64,000 nucleotides of DNA. Origin: Bacteroidales bacterium (lineage in GTDB: Bacteria > Bacteroidota > Bacteroidia > Bacteroidales > Marinilabiliaceae). A model generated the notes under the pieces. That model searched no databases. It saw only the letters and a program-made list of their open reading frames with translations, and was not told the DNA's origin. Position 1 is the stretch's first letter; each line of letters starts with the position of its first letter. Shown here piece after piece: positions 1 through 8,898 of the stretch. The DNA lies in NCBI GenBank assembly GCA_024401335.1, contig JAKSLH010000001.1, positions 1 through 64,000 on the forward strand. The letters run 5' to 3'. Made by a program: the position numbers and the translations under genes.

Positions 1-26
1 TCGGAGTTAGTGTCGTACTGCTTAAG

Positions 27-407
27 TCAGTATGTCATGAAGTTGTGATCGCTCACAATATGTTCGTCTTCGACTATGATGAGTGAACTGACCGAGAATC
101 CGCCCAGAGTGGCCGTTATAGATGTTGTGCCTATTTTTCGTCCTGTGATAATTGCAGAACGAGTTCCGGAGTGAGATATGCTTATGATAGATGTGTCGGC
201 AACTGTCCACTCTACCGGTACATCGGGGATGCCACAATTTGTCCCGACGGGATAATAGTCCACATTGACCGTCATAGTGTCGCCGACAGCCATACTTGCT
301 TCGTGATATGTAAAGAACAAATCACGAAGATACTTCTTGTCATCTCTGCTACAAGCAAAGAAGGCAAGAAGTATCAATATTGTAGATATGTAATGTCTGA
401 GTGGCAA
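27..407 (-). CDS. Small Ig-like (BIG2) domain lipoprotein, putative
   Basis: About 126 residues. A hydrophobic N-terminal segment ending in FFAC looks like a weak lipoprotein signal, followed by a single bacterial Ig-like group 2 fold (motifs VEWTVADTSIISIS and GRKIGTTSITATL). I chose the TTG at 407 because it places a basic residue and the hydrophobic segment at the N-terminus and avoids overlap with the gene ending at 412. An ATG at 476 in the same frame would overlap that gene by 65 bases and put a polar stretch before the signal. BIG2 domains usually occur in surface or adhesion proteins; here only one domain is present, so the specific role is unknown. It is probably co-transcribed with the upstream exported protein gene. 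Confidence 0.55.
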   Translation of the reverse strand: MPLRHYISTILILLAFFACSRDDKKYLRDLFFTYHEASMAVGDTMTVNVDYYPVGTNCGIPDVPVEWTVADTSIISISHSGTRSAIITGRKIGTTSITATLGGFSVSSLIIVEDEHIVSDHNFMTY

Positions 408-411
408 GGTG

Positions 412-1275
412 TTACTTTTGCTTTGCCATTTTCTTGAAGTCGGAAGCCAAGACACGGTCGTGGTTCTTCTTGTCAATATTGTGATAGTTGAAGTAATATA
501 CTTCGCTATCGTCAGCGCCGATAACCATCTTGAAGCAGCGAGTATTGTATTTAGCGACCTCTGGTCCTACTTTGTGAACGAATACGACATCCTTCTCCTG
601 GTTTTCAATAGCAGCAGTAACTTCGGCCTTAGTGACAAATTTAAATTTGTGTGGATAGATAGCCTTGACAGCCTCTTCGTTCTGGAGAGACTTTTCGAGT
701 TCTTCCTTTACGAGATAAAGAGTCTTATTGGCGAGGCTCTTGATATTCTTGTTGTAGTAGAGGAGAGGGTTTTCGCCTATTTTCTTCAAGAGGGCAGGGT
801 TGTCCTTAATCATAGTCACATGATTCTGTACAAAGCGAAGGAAGGCAGCCATTTTGTAAACATAATTCTGATCTTCCACACTTGTGTATGCCAATGGAAT
901 AGAGATAAGGTCTGGCATATTCTTTACCTTGCTCTTTTCTTTTCCCATAAGGAGGCTGAGGTAAGTATAGCGAGCCTTAGTCTTATCCTTTTCGTAGGTT
1001 ACGGTAGTTGTTGTAAGGAAAGAATATGAAGGGTCGACGCGTTTGTTGTCAAATTCCTTAGTAGAGATGAAATCGAACTTTGTCAGTTTCCATTCCTTCT
1101 CCATAAGTTTTTCAATCTTCACATTGAAGTCGCTCATGATGTTATCGTCGAGGACTACGAGAGTGCGAGTGTCGTCGAAGTTGGCATAGTCTTGTGCAGT
1201 AGGTTCGCATTGAGCCATAGCTACAGATCCCATACCCATAAGGGCAACTGCAATAAACATTATTTGCTTTCTCAT
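412..1275 (-). CDS. Exported protein of unknown function, 287 aa
   Basis: A clear signal peptide (MRKQ, then a hydrophobic run to SVAMAQ) indicates export to the periplasm. The mature part is mixed alpha/beta and Lys/Asp rich, with no family motif that I recognise and a single Cys near the mature N-terminus. A perfect Bacteroidetes -7 box (TATATTTG, minus strand, 1315-1322) lies about 40 bases upstream of the ATG, which supports both the start and separate transcription from the transporter behind it. The gene at 27-407 follows after a 4-base gap, so the two probably form a small operon. I assign no function. Confidence 0.7.
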   Translation of the reverse strand: MRKQIMFIAVALMGMGSVAMAQCEPTAQDYANFDDTRTLVVLDDNIMSDFNVKIEKLMEKEWKLTKFDFISTKEFDNKRVDPSYSFLTTTTVTYEKDKTKARYTYLSLLMGKEKSKVKNMPDLISIPLAYTSVEDQNYVYKMAAFLRFVQNHVTMIKDNPALLKKIGENPLLYYNKNIKSLANKTLYLVKEELEKSLQNEEAVKAIYPHKFKFVTKAEVTAAIENQEKDVVFVHKVGPEVAKYNTRCFKMVIGADDSEVYYFNYHNIDKKNHDRVLASDFKKMAKQK

Positions 1276-1412
1276 AATTGATCTATGATTTATAGTTACT
1301 AATTGTCTTTAATACAAATATACTCAAGCGATACAAAAATGATGCCTAAGCGATGAAATATTCTGTTATTTGCTGAATAAGTAGTAGAAATATCTTTTTT
1401 GCTATGTGCCTT

Positions 1413-1456
1413 TATGTTATCGTTATGTTGTCGCTATGTTGTCGCTATGTTGTCGT
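1413..1456. repeat. 11-bp tandem repeat, four copies
   Basis: Four consecutive 11-base units occupy the intergenic space between the exported protein gene and the transporter gene. The two middle units are identical (TATGTTGTCGC); the first and last differ at one or two positions. The 11-base period is not a codon multiple, and the array lies outside both genes, just downstream of the transporter stop codon. Confidence 0.8.
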
Positions 1457-1494
1457 AGTGACATGTTTCTATGTAAACGGAGACAAGTAGATTA

Positions 1495-2757
1495 TTAGTC
1501 TTTTGTTTCCTTCTTTGTACGGAAGATCAGAGCGAAAGCAATAGCGATAACCAAAGCGTATGTTGCGAAAATTGTCCATACCGTGTTCCAGTCGCCAACT
1601 TGAAGTCCGTCGGTGTTTGTCGTATAATGGTTGACAACAGCCTGTGCAGACAGCGTGCCAACAGTAGCGCCGAGTCCGTTGGTCATTAGCATGAACAGGC
1701 CTTGAGCGCTAGAGCGTATAGACTGGTCTGTTGACTGGTCGACAAAGAGTGAGCCAGATATGTTGAAGAAGTCGAAAGCGACACCATAGACAATCATGGA
1801 ACAGATGAGGAATACAATTCCAATGCCCACAGGATATCCTATTGCAAACAATCCGAAACGGCCAACCCAGGCCAGCATGGCAATCAGCATGACATTCTTT
1901 ATGCCGAAACGTTTAAGGCAGAATGGTATGAGAAGTATGCAGAGTGTTTCGGACACCTGTGAAAGAGATATAAGGATATTAGAGTGGTCGACAAAAAACG
2001 CACCTTGATAAGTCTCATCGGCGGCGAAGCTTTGAATGAATGGGCTAGCGTATCCGTTGGTTATTTGAAGCGACACTCCCAATAACATTGAGAATATGAA
2101 GAACAGGCACATCTGGGTGTTCTTGAAAAGAGAGAAAGCCTTAAGTCCGAGTACGTCGGCAATAGACGTCTTGTCATCACCTTTAGACACAGGGCAGGAA
2201 GGAAGTGTCTGTGTGTAAATAGCCATAAGGACGCCCCAAGTGGCACATACGAAGAACTGGTAACATGATTGCTGGTAGCCGAGGAGGTCGACAATCCACA
2301 TTGATGCGATAAAGCCTACGGTTCCGAATGTGCGGATTGGAGGGAAGCATTTTACCATGTCGAGATTCGCCTTCTCCAGTGCATTGTATGAAACAGAGTT
2401 GGAGAGGGCAAGTGTTGGCATATAGAATGCGACAGATATGGTATAGAATGGGAATATGTCGCCCATGTGAATGTCGGCAGAAGAGAGTCCAATATAGCCC
2501 ACATAGGCCATCATCATGGCCGCCACAAGATGGCATAGGCCGAGGAGGCGTTGTGCAGGAACCCAGCGGTCGGCGATGATTCCCATCAAGGCAGGCATGA
2601 AAATAGAAACGATACCTTGTACGGAATAGAACCATCCGATATTGTCGCCAAGCCCTATGCTGGCAAGGTATCCACCCATTGAAGTCAAGTATGCGCCCCA
2701 TACAGCGAACTGCATCCAGTTCATGATGATCAGTCGGAGCTTGATGTTTTTATCCAT
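1495..2757 (-). CDS. Nucleoside/H+ symporter, NupG-type MFS transporter
   Basis: 420 residues with about twelve hydrophobic segments, the usual length and topology of the NupG/XapB nucleoside:H+ symporter branch of the major facilitator superfamily. The N-terminus (LRLIIMNWMQFAVWGAYL) and the IADRWVPAQRLL loop after helix 2 are typical of that branch. It should import nucleosides into the cytoplasm using the proton gradient. A strong promoter-like element sits just upstream on the same strand. No nucleosidase or kinase is adjacent, so the exact substrate cannot be deduced. The start is supported by the short leader after the promoter and by the conserved N-terminus. Confidence 0.85.
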   Translation of the reverse strand: MDKNIKLRLIIMNWMQFAVWGAYLTSMGGYLASIGLGDNIGWFYSVQGIVSIFMPALMGIIADRWVPAQRLLGLCHLVAAMMMAYVGYIGLSSADIHMGDIFPFYTISVAFYMPTLALSNSVSYNALEKANLDMVKCFPPIRTFGTVGFIASMWIVDLLGYQQSCYQFFVCATWGVLMAIYTQTLPSCPVSKGDDKTSIADVLGLKAFSLFKNTQMCLFFIFSMLLGVSLQITNGYASPFIQSFAADETYQGAFFVDHSNILISLSQVSETLCILLIPFCLKRFGIKNVMLIAMLAWVGRFGLFAIGYPVGIGIVFLICSMIVYGVAFDFFNISGSLFVDQSTDQSIRSSAQGLFMLMTNGLGATVGTLSAQAVVNHYTTNTDGLQVGDWNTVWTIFATYALVIAIAFALIFRTKKETKD

Positions 2758-2785
2758 AAGAATCTATATATTAAATAGGTATGTG

Positions 2786-2814
2786 CAAAAGTAATCAAAA
2801 AGAGGCATAGACAA
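2786..2814 (-). promoter_or_regulatory. Promoter of the nucleoside symporter gene
   Basis: Minus-strand -7 box TACTTTTG (2786-2793) exactly fits the Bacteroidetes TAnnTTTG consensus, with a TTG -33 core (2812-2814) about 18 bases upstream. The transporter ATG is about 30 bases downstream. Confidence 0.65.
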
Positions 2815-2960
2815 GCCAATTTGTTCGTGTAAATGTGTTTTGTGGGCTAAAATATATGTATTGTATTAATACTTAAAGTGTTAGTATGAGATGTGCTGTA
2901 TTTCGAAAAGCAAAAATAACTAAAAAAACGATGGAGTAGATGCATTTTTTTCAGCAAGTG

Positions 2961-2992
2961 TTTGAAAAATCATCAACAAATGATTTACTTTG
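2961..2992 (+). promoter_or_regulatory. Promoter of acpP-fabF-rnc
   Basis: TTTG at 2961-2964, a 20-base spacer and TTACTTTG at 2985-2992 match the Bacteroidetes housekeeping promoter (TTTG-N19/21-TAnnTTTG) with one mismatch. It implies a leader of about 85 bases before acpP. The rest of the 325-base gap between the two divergent genes shows only AT-rich sequence. Confidence 0.65.
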
Positions 2993-3081
2993 CAAAGTTG
3001 TTTTGAAGAGAGTGTTCTCAAACAATTGATTTAAGACAATACGAGACAATTAAAAATATTACTAACTTAAAACACAAAGCT

Positions 3082-3315
3082 ATGTCAGAAGTTGCATCAA
3101 AAGTTAAGGCAATTATCGTAGACAAATTGGGCGTAGACGAAGCAGAAGTAACAGAAACAGCTAGCTTCACAAACGATCTTGGCGCCGATTCACTTGACAC
3201 TGTAGAACTCATCATGGAGTTTGAGAAGGAATTCAACATTACAATTCCAGACGACCAGGCTGAGAAGATCGCTACAGTAGGTGACGCAGTTGCTTACATT
3301 GAGGCAAACGCATAA
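3082..3315 (+). CDS. acpP: Acyl carrier protein
   Basis: 77 residues, acidic, with the GADSLD motif whose Ser37 receives the 4'-phosphopantetheine arm. The four-helix ACP pattern is complete, including the recognition helix [15 protein letters not shown]. It carries acyl chains for fatty acid synthesis in the cytoplasm and also donates acyl groups to LpxA and LpxD encoded nearby. fabF follows after 22 bases and rnc overlaps fabF, giving the conserved acpP-fabF-rnc operon. Confidence 0.97.
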   Translation: MSEVASKVKAIIVDKLGVDEAEVTETASFTNDLGADSLDTVELIMEFEKEFNITIPDDQAEKIATVGDAVAYIEANA

Positions 3316-3337
3316 TAAGTAACCTGAAGGTAAGAAT

Positions 3338-4582
3338 ATGGAGTTGAAAAGAGTAGTAGTAACGGGTCTGGGTGCCATTAGCCCTCTCGGTAATACCCTA
3401 GCAGAAACATGGCAGGGATTGGTGAATGGAGTTAGCGGTGCAGCCCCTATCACTCAGTTCGACGCTTCCAAATTCAAGACTCAGTTTGCTTGTGAGGTCA
3501 AGAATTTTGACCCCGTTGCATATTTCGGCAAGGAGGCACGCAAATTGGACAGATTTGCCCAGTTTGCTGTCGTTGCTGCCGATGAAGCTATCAAGGACTC
3601 GAAACTAGATCTCGACACTGTCGACAAAAACGAGATAGGTGTCATCTGGGGCGCGGGCATTGGCGGAATTATCACTTACTTCAGTGAAGCAAAGGATTAT
3701 TTTGCTGGTGATGGAACTCCAAGGTTCAATCCTTTCTTTATACCTAAGCTGATAGCAGATATTGCTCCTGGCTATATTTCTATCAAATATGGATTTGGTG
3801 GTCCGAACTATGGTACTGTTGCGGCTTGTGCTTCGTCAACAAATGCCATAGCTTCTTCCCTTGATCTTATTCGTCTTGGTAAAGCAAACGTTATTGTAAC
3901 TGGAGGCTCAGAGGCTGCATTGGTAGAGCCAGGTGTTGGCGGTTTCTCGTCGATGAAGGCTCTCTCAACACGCAACGACGATCCTAAGACAGCATCACGT
4001 CCTTATGACAAGAATCGTGATGGTTTTGTAATGGGTGAAGGCGGTGCTTGTCTTGTCCTTGAGGAATATGAGCATGCAAAGAAGCGTGGAGCTCACATCT
4101 ATTGTGAGTTGGCGGGTTCGGCATTCTCAGCGGATGCATATCACCTTACAGCTCCTCATCCAGAAGGAGAAGGCGCTACGAGAGTGATGTCGAAGGCATT
4201 GGCAGATGCGTCACTTAAGCCAGAAGATATTGACTATGTTAATACTCATGGTACATCAACACCTCTTGGTGACAAGGGTGAGATAAAGGCGGTTCTTAAT
4301 GTCTTTGGTGAACATGCATATAAGATGAACATCAGTTCAACAAAGTCAATGACAGGTCACTTGCTTGGCGCTACAGGTGCTTTGGAGGCTATCGTCTGTG
4401 TAAAGGCTATTGAAGAGGGCATTGTTCCTCCAACAATCAACCATTTTGAAGACGATCCTGAGATTGATAACAAGTTGAATCTTACATTTAACAAGGCTCA
4501 GAAACGTAATATCAGAGCTGCGCTCTCGAATACGTTCGGTTTTGGCGGTCATAACTCAACAGTAATCTTTAAGGCACTGTGA
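3338..4582 (+). CDS. fabF: 3-oxoacyl-ACP synthase II (KAS II)
   Basis: 414 residues, the normal FabF length. The condensing-enzyme triad is visible: Cys164 in VAACASSTNA, His in NTHGTSTPLGD and His in MTGHLLGATG. It condenses malonyl-ACP with acyl-ACP to elongate fatty acids. The gene lies 22 bases after acpP, and its TGA overlaps the GTG start of rnc in a GTGA arrangement, which indicates translational coupling. Confidence 0.97.
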   Translation: MELKRVVVTGLGAISPLGNTLAETWQGLVNGVSGAAPITQFDASKFKTQFACEVKNFDPVAYFGKEARKLDRFAQFAVVAADEAIKDSKLDLDTVDKNEIGVIWGAGIGGIITYFSEAKDYFAGDGTPRFNPFFIPKLIADIAPGYISIKYGFGGPNYGTVAACASSTNAIASSLDLIRLGKANVIVTGGSEAALVEPGVGGFSSMKALSTRNDDPKTASRPYDKNRDGFVMGEGGACLVLEEYEHAKKRGAHIYCELAGSAFSADAYHLTAPHPEGEGATRVMSKALADASLKPEDIDYVNTHGTSTPLGDKGEIKAVLNVFGEHAYKMNISSTKSMTGHLLGATGALEAIVCVKAIEEGIVPPTINHFEDDPEIDNKLNLTFNKAQKRNIRAALSNTFGFGGHNSTVIFKAL

Positions 4583-5313
4583 TATTGACCAACCGGATTA
4601 AGAATCTAATAAAACTTTTTTTCCGCAAGGAGAGAAAGTTTTATTTTTTTGTCTTTAAGGCATCTGGGTTCTTGCCTTGTGATGTCGATCTTTATAAGGA
4701 AGCGTTCGTTCACAAGTCGGCCATGACTAAAGTAGATGGTCGTTCTGTATATAACGAGCGTTTGGAATATCTAGGTGATGCTGTGTTAGACATGGTTGTT
4801 GCCGATATCCTATATCATAAATATCCGGAGGCAGACGAAGGCTTTATGTCGCGTATGAGAGCGATGATAGTGAGCCGTGAGCTTCTCAATCAGGTGTCTA
4901 TGAATATGGGACTGGTGGAGTGGATCAAGTATAGTGGGGCTATATCAATAACCAAGACGCATCTTCCGGGTGATGCTTTAGAGGCTCTTGTTGCTGCAAT
5001 ATATCTTGACAAGGGGTTGTCTAAGGCAGTGAAGTTTATCAGGAAGCGCATTGCGAGTGATGAGCAGATTGAGCAGGTGCTGGTTGATATGGTTGATTAC
5101 AAGTCACAGGTGATACAGTGGGGGCAGAAGCATAAGGCAGAGGTAGAGTTTCATGTTGTCGAGACCGGAAGAACAAAAGAAAGCAGAACGAGTTTTGAGT
5201 GTGTCGTGAAAATATACGGAATCAAAAGAGGTGAGGGGCATGGTGTGACAAAGAAAAAAGCGGAGCAAATGGCGGCAGAAAAGGCATTAGGATATTTGCA
5301 AAAGTGTGAATAG
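4579..5313 (+). CDS. rnc: Ribonuclease III
   Basis: 244 residues. The N-terminal half carries the RNase III signature (NERLEYLGDAVLDMVVADIL) with the catalytic acidic residues, and the C-terminal third is a double-stranded RNA-binding domain (KSQVIQWGQKHKAEVEF ... KKKAEQMAAEKALGYL). It cleaves double-stranded RNA in rRNA and mRNA processing. A GTG start overlapping the fabF stop codon is the best start, because an ATG appears only much later, inside the nuclease domain. A short basic N-terminal extension of about 25 residues precedes the nuclease fold. Confidence 0.95.
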   Translation: MILTNRIKNLIKLFFRKERKFYFFVFKASGFLPCDVDLYKEAFVHKSAMTKVDGRSVYNERLEYLGDAVLDMVVADILYHKYPEADEGFMSRMRAMIVSRELLNQVSMNMGLVEWIKYSGAISITKTHLPGDALEALVAAIYLDKGLSKAVKFIRKRIASDEQIEQVLVDMVDYKSQVIQWGQKHKAEVEFHVVETGRTKESRTSFECVVKIYGIKRGEGHGVTKKKAEQMAAEKALGYLQKCE

Positions 5314-5356
5314 TAATGATTTTATCCCCATTTTGAATATTTTTTACACCTAATGC

Positions 5357-5387
5357 TTGTGAAAAATATGACACGTTTTTATCTTTG
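5357..5387 (+). promoter_or_regulatory. Promoter of the two-component operon
   Basis: A perfect -7 box TATCTTTG (5380-5387) has a TTG core about 20 bases upstream. The start codon of the kinase lies only 8 bases beyond the box, so the transcript would have almost no 5' leader. Confidence 0.65.
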
Positions 5388-5395
5388 TTTTCTAC

Positions 5396-6958
5396 ATGAG
5401 AAGTAAAAAGATTATAATATGGTTGTGTATTGTGATGACTTTAGCATTCACAGGCCTTGTATTCATGCAAATGAGCTGGATAATCGAGGCCTCGGAACTA
5501 AAGAAGAGTCACTTTGATCAGCTCGTACGTCAGAGTATAGATGCTGTTATCACTCGTCTTGAGACAGATGAGATGTCGGCAATCAAATCTAATTATAGTC
5601 TTGATGAAAGATTGTCGCCGATATTCAGGCGACAGATGAAATCGCATAGTGGTGGTGAGTCAGGAAGTAAGAGGGGAAAGAATTATAACATCTCTCTTGA
5701 CCTGGATGTGGATGGCCACTTTAGTCTCAATACATATAAGCAGGACACCCTGATATCTGCTCTCAAGGGACGTGCGGACCTTGATGACATGTCTCATCTT
5801 GATCCTCTGACTAATGCCATGGTGGCGATTCAGAAAGAGTTGAGGCAGAAGGTTGACGAGCAGAGTCATATCTTGATGCATACTCTATTTGAGGACATGC
5901 CGATAGAAAAGCGTGTTGATCAGCAAAGGCTTGACGGTATGCTTATGCAGAGTTTTGCGGAGCGCGGAATCTCGTTGATTCATGAGTATGCTGTGTTAAA
6001 TTCGCAAGAAAAGGTAGTTCTTTGTACCGCAGGGTATAACCCTTCTGACGATGTCCTCGTATATAAGAAAAGACTCTTCCCAAATGACGTGCATGCAAAA
6101 CTGCATAGTTTGGTGGTATATTTTCCTGAGCAAAAGACATTCTGGGCCGAGTCGTTGGGGTTGCTCATACCAACAGTGATATTCACGTTGCTGATGTTGG
6201 GCATCTCGATTTATACGATTGTGATAATATTCAGCCAAAAGAAGATAGACCAGATAAAGGACGACTTTATTGGCAATATGACACATGAGTTCAAGACGCC
6301 GATTGCCAGCATAAGTATGGCTGCGGAGATTATGATGGAGCCTTCCATACCGGTGACGAAGGAATCGGTAGTGAAGAAGTGCAAGATTATAATGGACCAG
6401 TGCAAGAGGCAGCGTAATATGGTGGAGAGAATCCTTTCTATTGCGGCTATTGACAGTGGTCGATTGATATTGAACCGCAAGGAGATGGATGTGAACGAGA
6501 TAGTCGATAGTGTGGCTAATTCGTTCAGACCATTGGTAGAGAATGAGGGAGGAGAGTTGAACTGCTTTATAGAGGCAGTAGATAGTGTAGCATTGGTTGA
6601 TGAGGTGCATTTTACAAACGTAATATACAATCTCACTGAGAATGCGTTCAAGTATAGGAAACCTGATGTACCACCTGTGTTGTATATCAAGACGTGGAAC
6701 AAGAATGACGGCTTGATTATATCTATAAAGGATAACGGCATGGGTATCACGAAGGATAACTTGAACAGGATATTTGACAAGTTCTACCGCATACCTACAG
6801 GAAACGTTCACAATGTGAAGGGTTTCGGTTTAGGCTTGGCATATGTAAAGAGTATTGTCGATCTGCATGGTGCACAACTTACCGTGGAGAGCGAAATAAA
6901 TATAGGAACGAAATTTGATATATTTTTACCATTAAAAGACAGTAAAAATGGAAAATAA
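5396..6958 (+). CDS. rprX: Sensor histidine kinase, RprX-like
   Basis: 520 residues. A transmembrane helix at about 7-27 and another at about 255-280 flank a periplasmic sensor region with no recognised fold. The HisKA box GNMTHEFKTPIAS (phosphoacceptor His297) follows, then the N-box NLTENAFKYRK, G1 DNGMGI and G2 GFGLGLAYV of the ATPase domain. Length and layout match RprX of Bacteroides fragilis, which pairs with RprY. The gene for the partner regulator overlaps its end by 11 bases, so the two are translationally coupled. The signal sensed cannot be read from the sequence. Confidence 0.88.
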   Translation: MRSKKIIIWLCIVMTLAFTGLVFMQMSWIIEASELKKSHFDQLVRQSIDAVITRLETDEMSAIKSNYSLDERLSPIFRRQMKSHSGGESGSKRGKNYNISLDLDVDGHFSLNTYKQDTLISALKGRADLDDMSHLDPLTNAMVAIQKELRQKVDEQSHILMHTLFEDMPIEKRVDQQRLDGMLMQSFAERGISLIHEYAVLNSQEKVVLCTAGYNPSDDVLVYKKRLFPNDVHAKLHSLVVYFPEQKTFWAESLGLLIPTVIFTLLMLGISIYTIVIIFSQKKIDQIKDDFIGNMTHEFKTPIASISMAAEIMMEPSIPVTKESVVKKCKIIMDQCKRQRNMVERILSIAAIDSGRLILNRKEMDVNEIVDSVANSFRPLVENEGGELNCFIEAVDSVALVDEVHFTNVIYNLTENAFKYRKPDVPPVLYIKTWNKNDGLIISIKDNGMGITKDNLNRIFDKFYRIPTGNVHNVKGFGLGLAYVKSIVDLHGAQLTVESEINIGTKFDIFLPLKDSKNGK

Positions 6959-7634
6959 GGAGCACAGAATTCTTTTGGCTGAGGATGATGAGAACCTTGG
7001 CATGTTGCTGAGCGAGTATCTGATAGCAAAAGGCTACAATACAACGCTTGCACCAAACGGTGAAGACGCATACAACGCTTTTGTCGCTGGCAAATATGAC
7101 ATCTGTATCTTTGACGTCATGATGCCAAAGAAGGATGGTTTCACATTGGCTCGTGAGATCCGTATGCTCAACACAGAGGTGCCTATCGTATTCTTGACAG
7201 CAAAGACAATGAAGGACGATATCCTTCAGGGTTTCAAGGCAGGTGCCGATGATTATTTGACAAAGCCATTCAGCATGGAAGAACTTCTGCTCCGTATTGA
7301 GGCAATTTTGCGTCGTACAAGTGGCAACTCTCAGGTGCAGGAGACATATCTGCTTGGCAAGTATAAGTTTGATACTCAGAAGCAGCAGCTTACAATAGGT
7401 GAGGAGACAATTAAGTTGACTACTAAGGAAAGTGAATTGCTCAAGCTTCTTTGTGCTAATGCCAACAAGGTGTTGGAGAGAAACATTGCGCTCAAGACAA
7501 TCTGGGTTGATGACAACTACTTCAATGCGCGAAGCATGGATGTGTATATCACAAAGTTGCGTAAGCATTTGAAGGAAGACCCATCGGTTGAGATCATCAA
7601 CGTACATGGAAAGGGCTATAAGCTTGTTATGTAA
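6948..7634 (+). CDS. rprY: OmpR-family response regulator, RprY-like
   Basis: 228 residues. The receiver domain has the acidic pair EDDE, the phosphoacceptor Asp56 in FDVMMPKKDG, Thr in FLTAKT and Lys in TKPF. The C-terminal winged-helix DNA-binding domain is of OmpR/PhoB type (TTKESELLKLLCANAN, then RSMDVYITKLRKHLKEDP and GKGYKLVM). It is the cognate transcription factor of the overlapping sensor kinase. A strong terminator follows, so the operon consists of just these two genes. Confidence 0.92.
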   Translation: MENKEHRILLAEDDENLGMLLSEYLIAKGYNTTLAPNGEDAYNAFVAGKYDICIFDVMMPKKDGFTLAREIRMLNTEVPIVFLTAKTMKDDILQGFKAGADDYLTKPFSMEELLLRIEAILRRTSGNSQVQETYLLGKYKFDTQKQQLTIGEETIKLTTKESELLKLLCANANKVLERNIALKTIWVDDNYFNARSMDVYITKLRKHLKEDPSVEIINVHGKGYKLVM

Positions 7635-7657
7635 TTAGTAAGCTGTACTAAATAAAC

Positions 7658-7695
7658 AGAGCTGGTCATATTTGTTGTGATCAGCTCTTTTTTTG
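7658..7695 (+). terminator. Rho-independent terminator after the response regulator
   Basis: An 11-base-pair stem (AGAGCTGGTCA against TGATCAGCTCT) with a 9-base loop is followed by seven T residues. Confidence 0.9.
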
Positions 7696-7821
7696 TTCTG
7701 TGAGCCTGTTAATGGTTTTGGGAAGTGTGCTATATATAGATCATCTGGTTATATTTTGTTCAAAATGTAGTTAAAAAGGTCTATAAGGTGTTTTGTGTGA
7801 AATAATGTGGGAATAATTTAT

Positions 7822-7829
7822 TAGATTTG
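7822..7829 (+). promoter_or_regulatory. -7 box for the lpxD-lpxC-lpxA operon
   Basis: TAGATTTG fits TAnnTTTG and lies 32 bases before the lpxD ATG. No good -33 TTTG is found at the usual distance, so this promoter is weaker evidence than others in the window. Confidence 0.45.
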
Positions 7830-7861
7830 CATTCGCAACTAATTTTATTGAATTGCTAGGA

Positions 7862-8887
7862 ATGGAATTTACAGCGATACAGATAGCACAGGTGTTGGGC
7901 GGAACGGTTGAAGGTAATCCGGATGCTCCAGTACGTACATATTGCAAAATCGAAGAGGGTGTGCCAGGTGCGCTCACTTTTTTTGCTAATCCTAAATATG
8001 AGCATTTTGTTTATTCAACATCAGCTTCTGTAGTGCTTGTAAACAATGATTTCCAGCCTTCACAGGAGGTCAAGGCAACCCTTATCAAGGTTCCTAATGC
8101 ATATGAGGCATTAGCTCAGTTGCTCAATATGTATGAGCAGATGCAGCCTAAGAAGGTTGGCATTGAGCAGCCTTCGTTCATAAGTCCTAAAGCGACAGTA
8201 GGTGAGTTCGCGTATGTTGGTGCATTTGCATATATTGGTGATGGAGCTAAGATTGGTAAGAATGTAAAGATATATCCACAGGCATATATTGGTGATGGTG
8301 TCGTTATTGGTGATGATACAACAGTGTATGCAGGTGTTAAGATATACAAAGGATGCAAGATAGGTAGCCGTTGTACATTGCATGCAGGATGCGTGATCGG
8401 TGCAGATGGCTTCGGTTTCGCTCCAGACGCTAATGGCGTATATCAGAAGATATCGCAGATTGGCAATGTAGAGATAGCTGATGATGTTGAGGTGGGTGCA
8501 AATACATGCATTGACCGTGCGACGATGGGTTCAACGCGTATCGGCAAGGGTACTAAGCTTGACAATCTGATACAGATAGCTCATAATGTAGAGATAGGCG
8601 AAAGCACTGTTATGGCTGCTCTCGGTGGCATAGCAGGTTCTACTAAGGTGGGTAGTCATTGTATGTTTGGTGGTCAGACAGGCATAGCAGGTCATATCAA
8701 GGTTGCTGATGGCACAAAATGTGGTGCTCAGACAGGAATAGCGGGCAACGTGAAGAAAGAAAATACTACGGTATTCGGTTCGCCAGCTATTGATGTCATG
8801 ACATATAACAAGGCATATGCGGTCTTCCGTCATTTGCCAGAGATGAAGAAGCAGCTCGATGAGCTTGTTGCGTCTCAGAAGAAATAA
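7862..8887 (+). CDS. lpxD: UDP-3-O-acylglucosamine N-acyltransferase
   Basis: 341 residues from the ATG at 7862; a TTG three codons earlier is also in frame but less likely. The N-terminal uridine-binding domain is followed by a long left-handed beta-helix of hexapeptide repeats (for example [13 protein letters not shown]) and a C-terminal helical tail, as in LpxD. It adds the second acyl chain (N-acylation, ACP-dependent) to UDP-3-O-acylglucosamine in lipid A synthesis. The catalytic His lies in QIAHNVEIG. lpxC follows after 11 bases, forming a lipid A operon. Confidence 0.95.
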   Translation: MEFTAIQIAQVLGGTVEGNPDAPVRTYCKIEEGVPGALTFFANPKYEHFVYSTSASVVLVNNDFQPSQEVKATLIKVPNAYEALAQLLNMYEQMQPKKVGIEQPSFISPKATVGEFAYVGAFAYIGDGAKIGKNVKIYPQAYIGDGVVIGDDTTVYAGVKIYKGCKIGSRCTLHAGCVIGADGFGFAPDANGVYQKISQIGNVEIADDVEVGANTCIDRATMGSTRIGKGTKLDNLIQIAHNVEIGESTVMAALGGIAGSTKVGSHCMFGGQTGIAGHIKVADGTKCGAQTGIAGNVKKENTTVFGSPAIDVMTYNKAYAVFRHLPEMKKQLDELVASQKK

Positions 8888-8898
8888 ACATCGGGAAC

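Noticed and set aside
409-1029. Long plus-strand ORF of 206 codons
   Set aside because: It is the antisense shadow of the exported protein gene at 412-1275, which has a signal peptide and promoter; the plus-strand product has no family features.
5996-6811. Minus-strand ORF of 271 codons opposite the sensor kinase
   Set aside because: Shadow of the kinase coding sequence without domain features.
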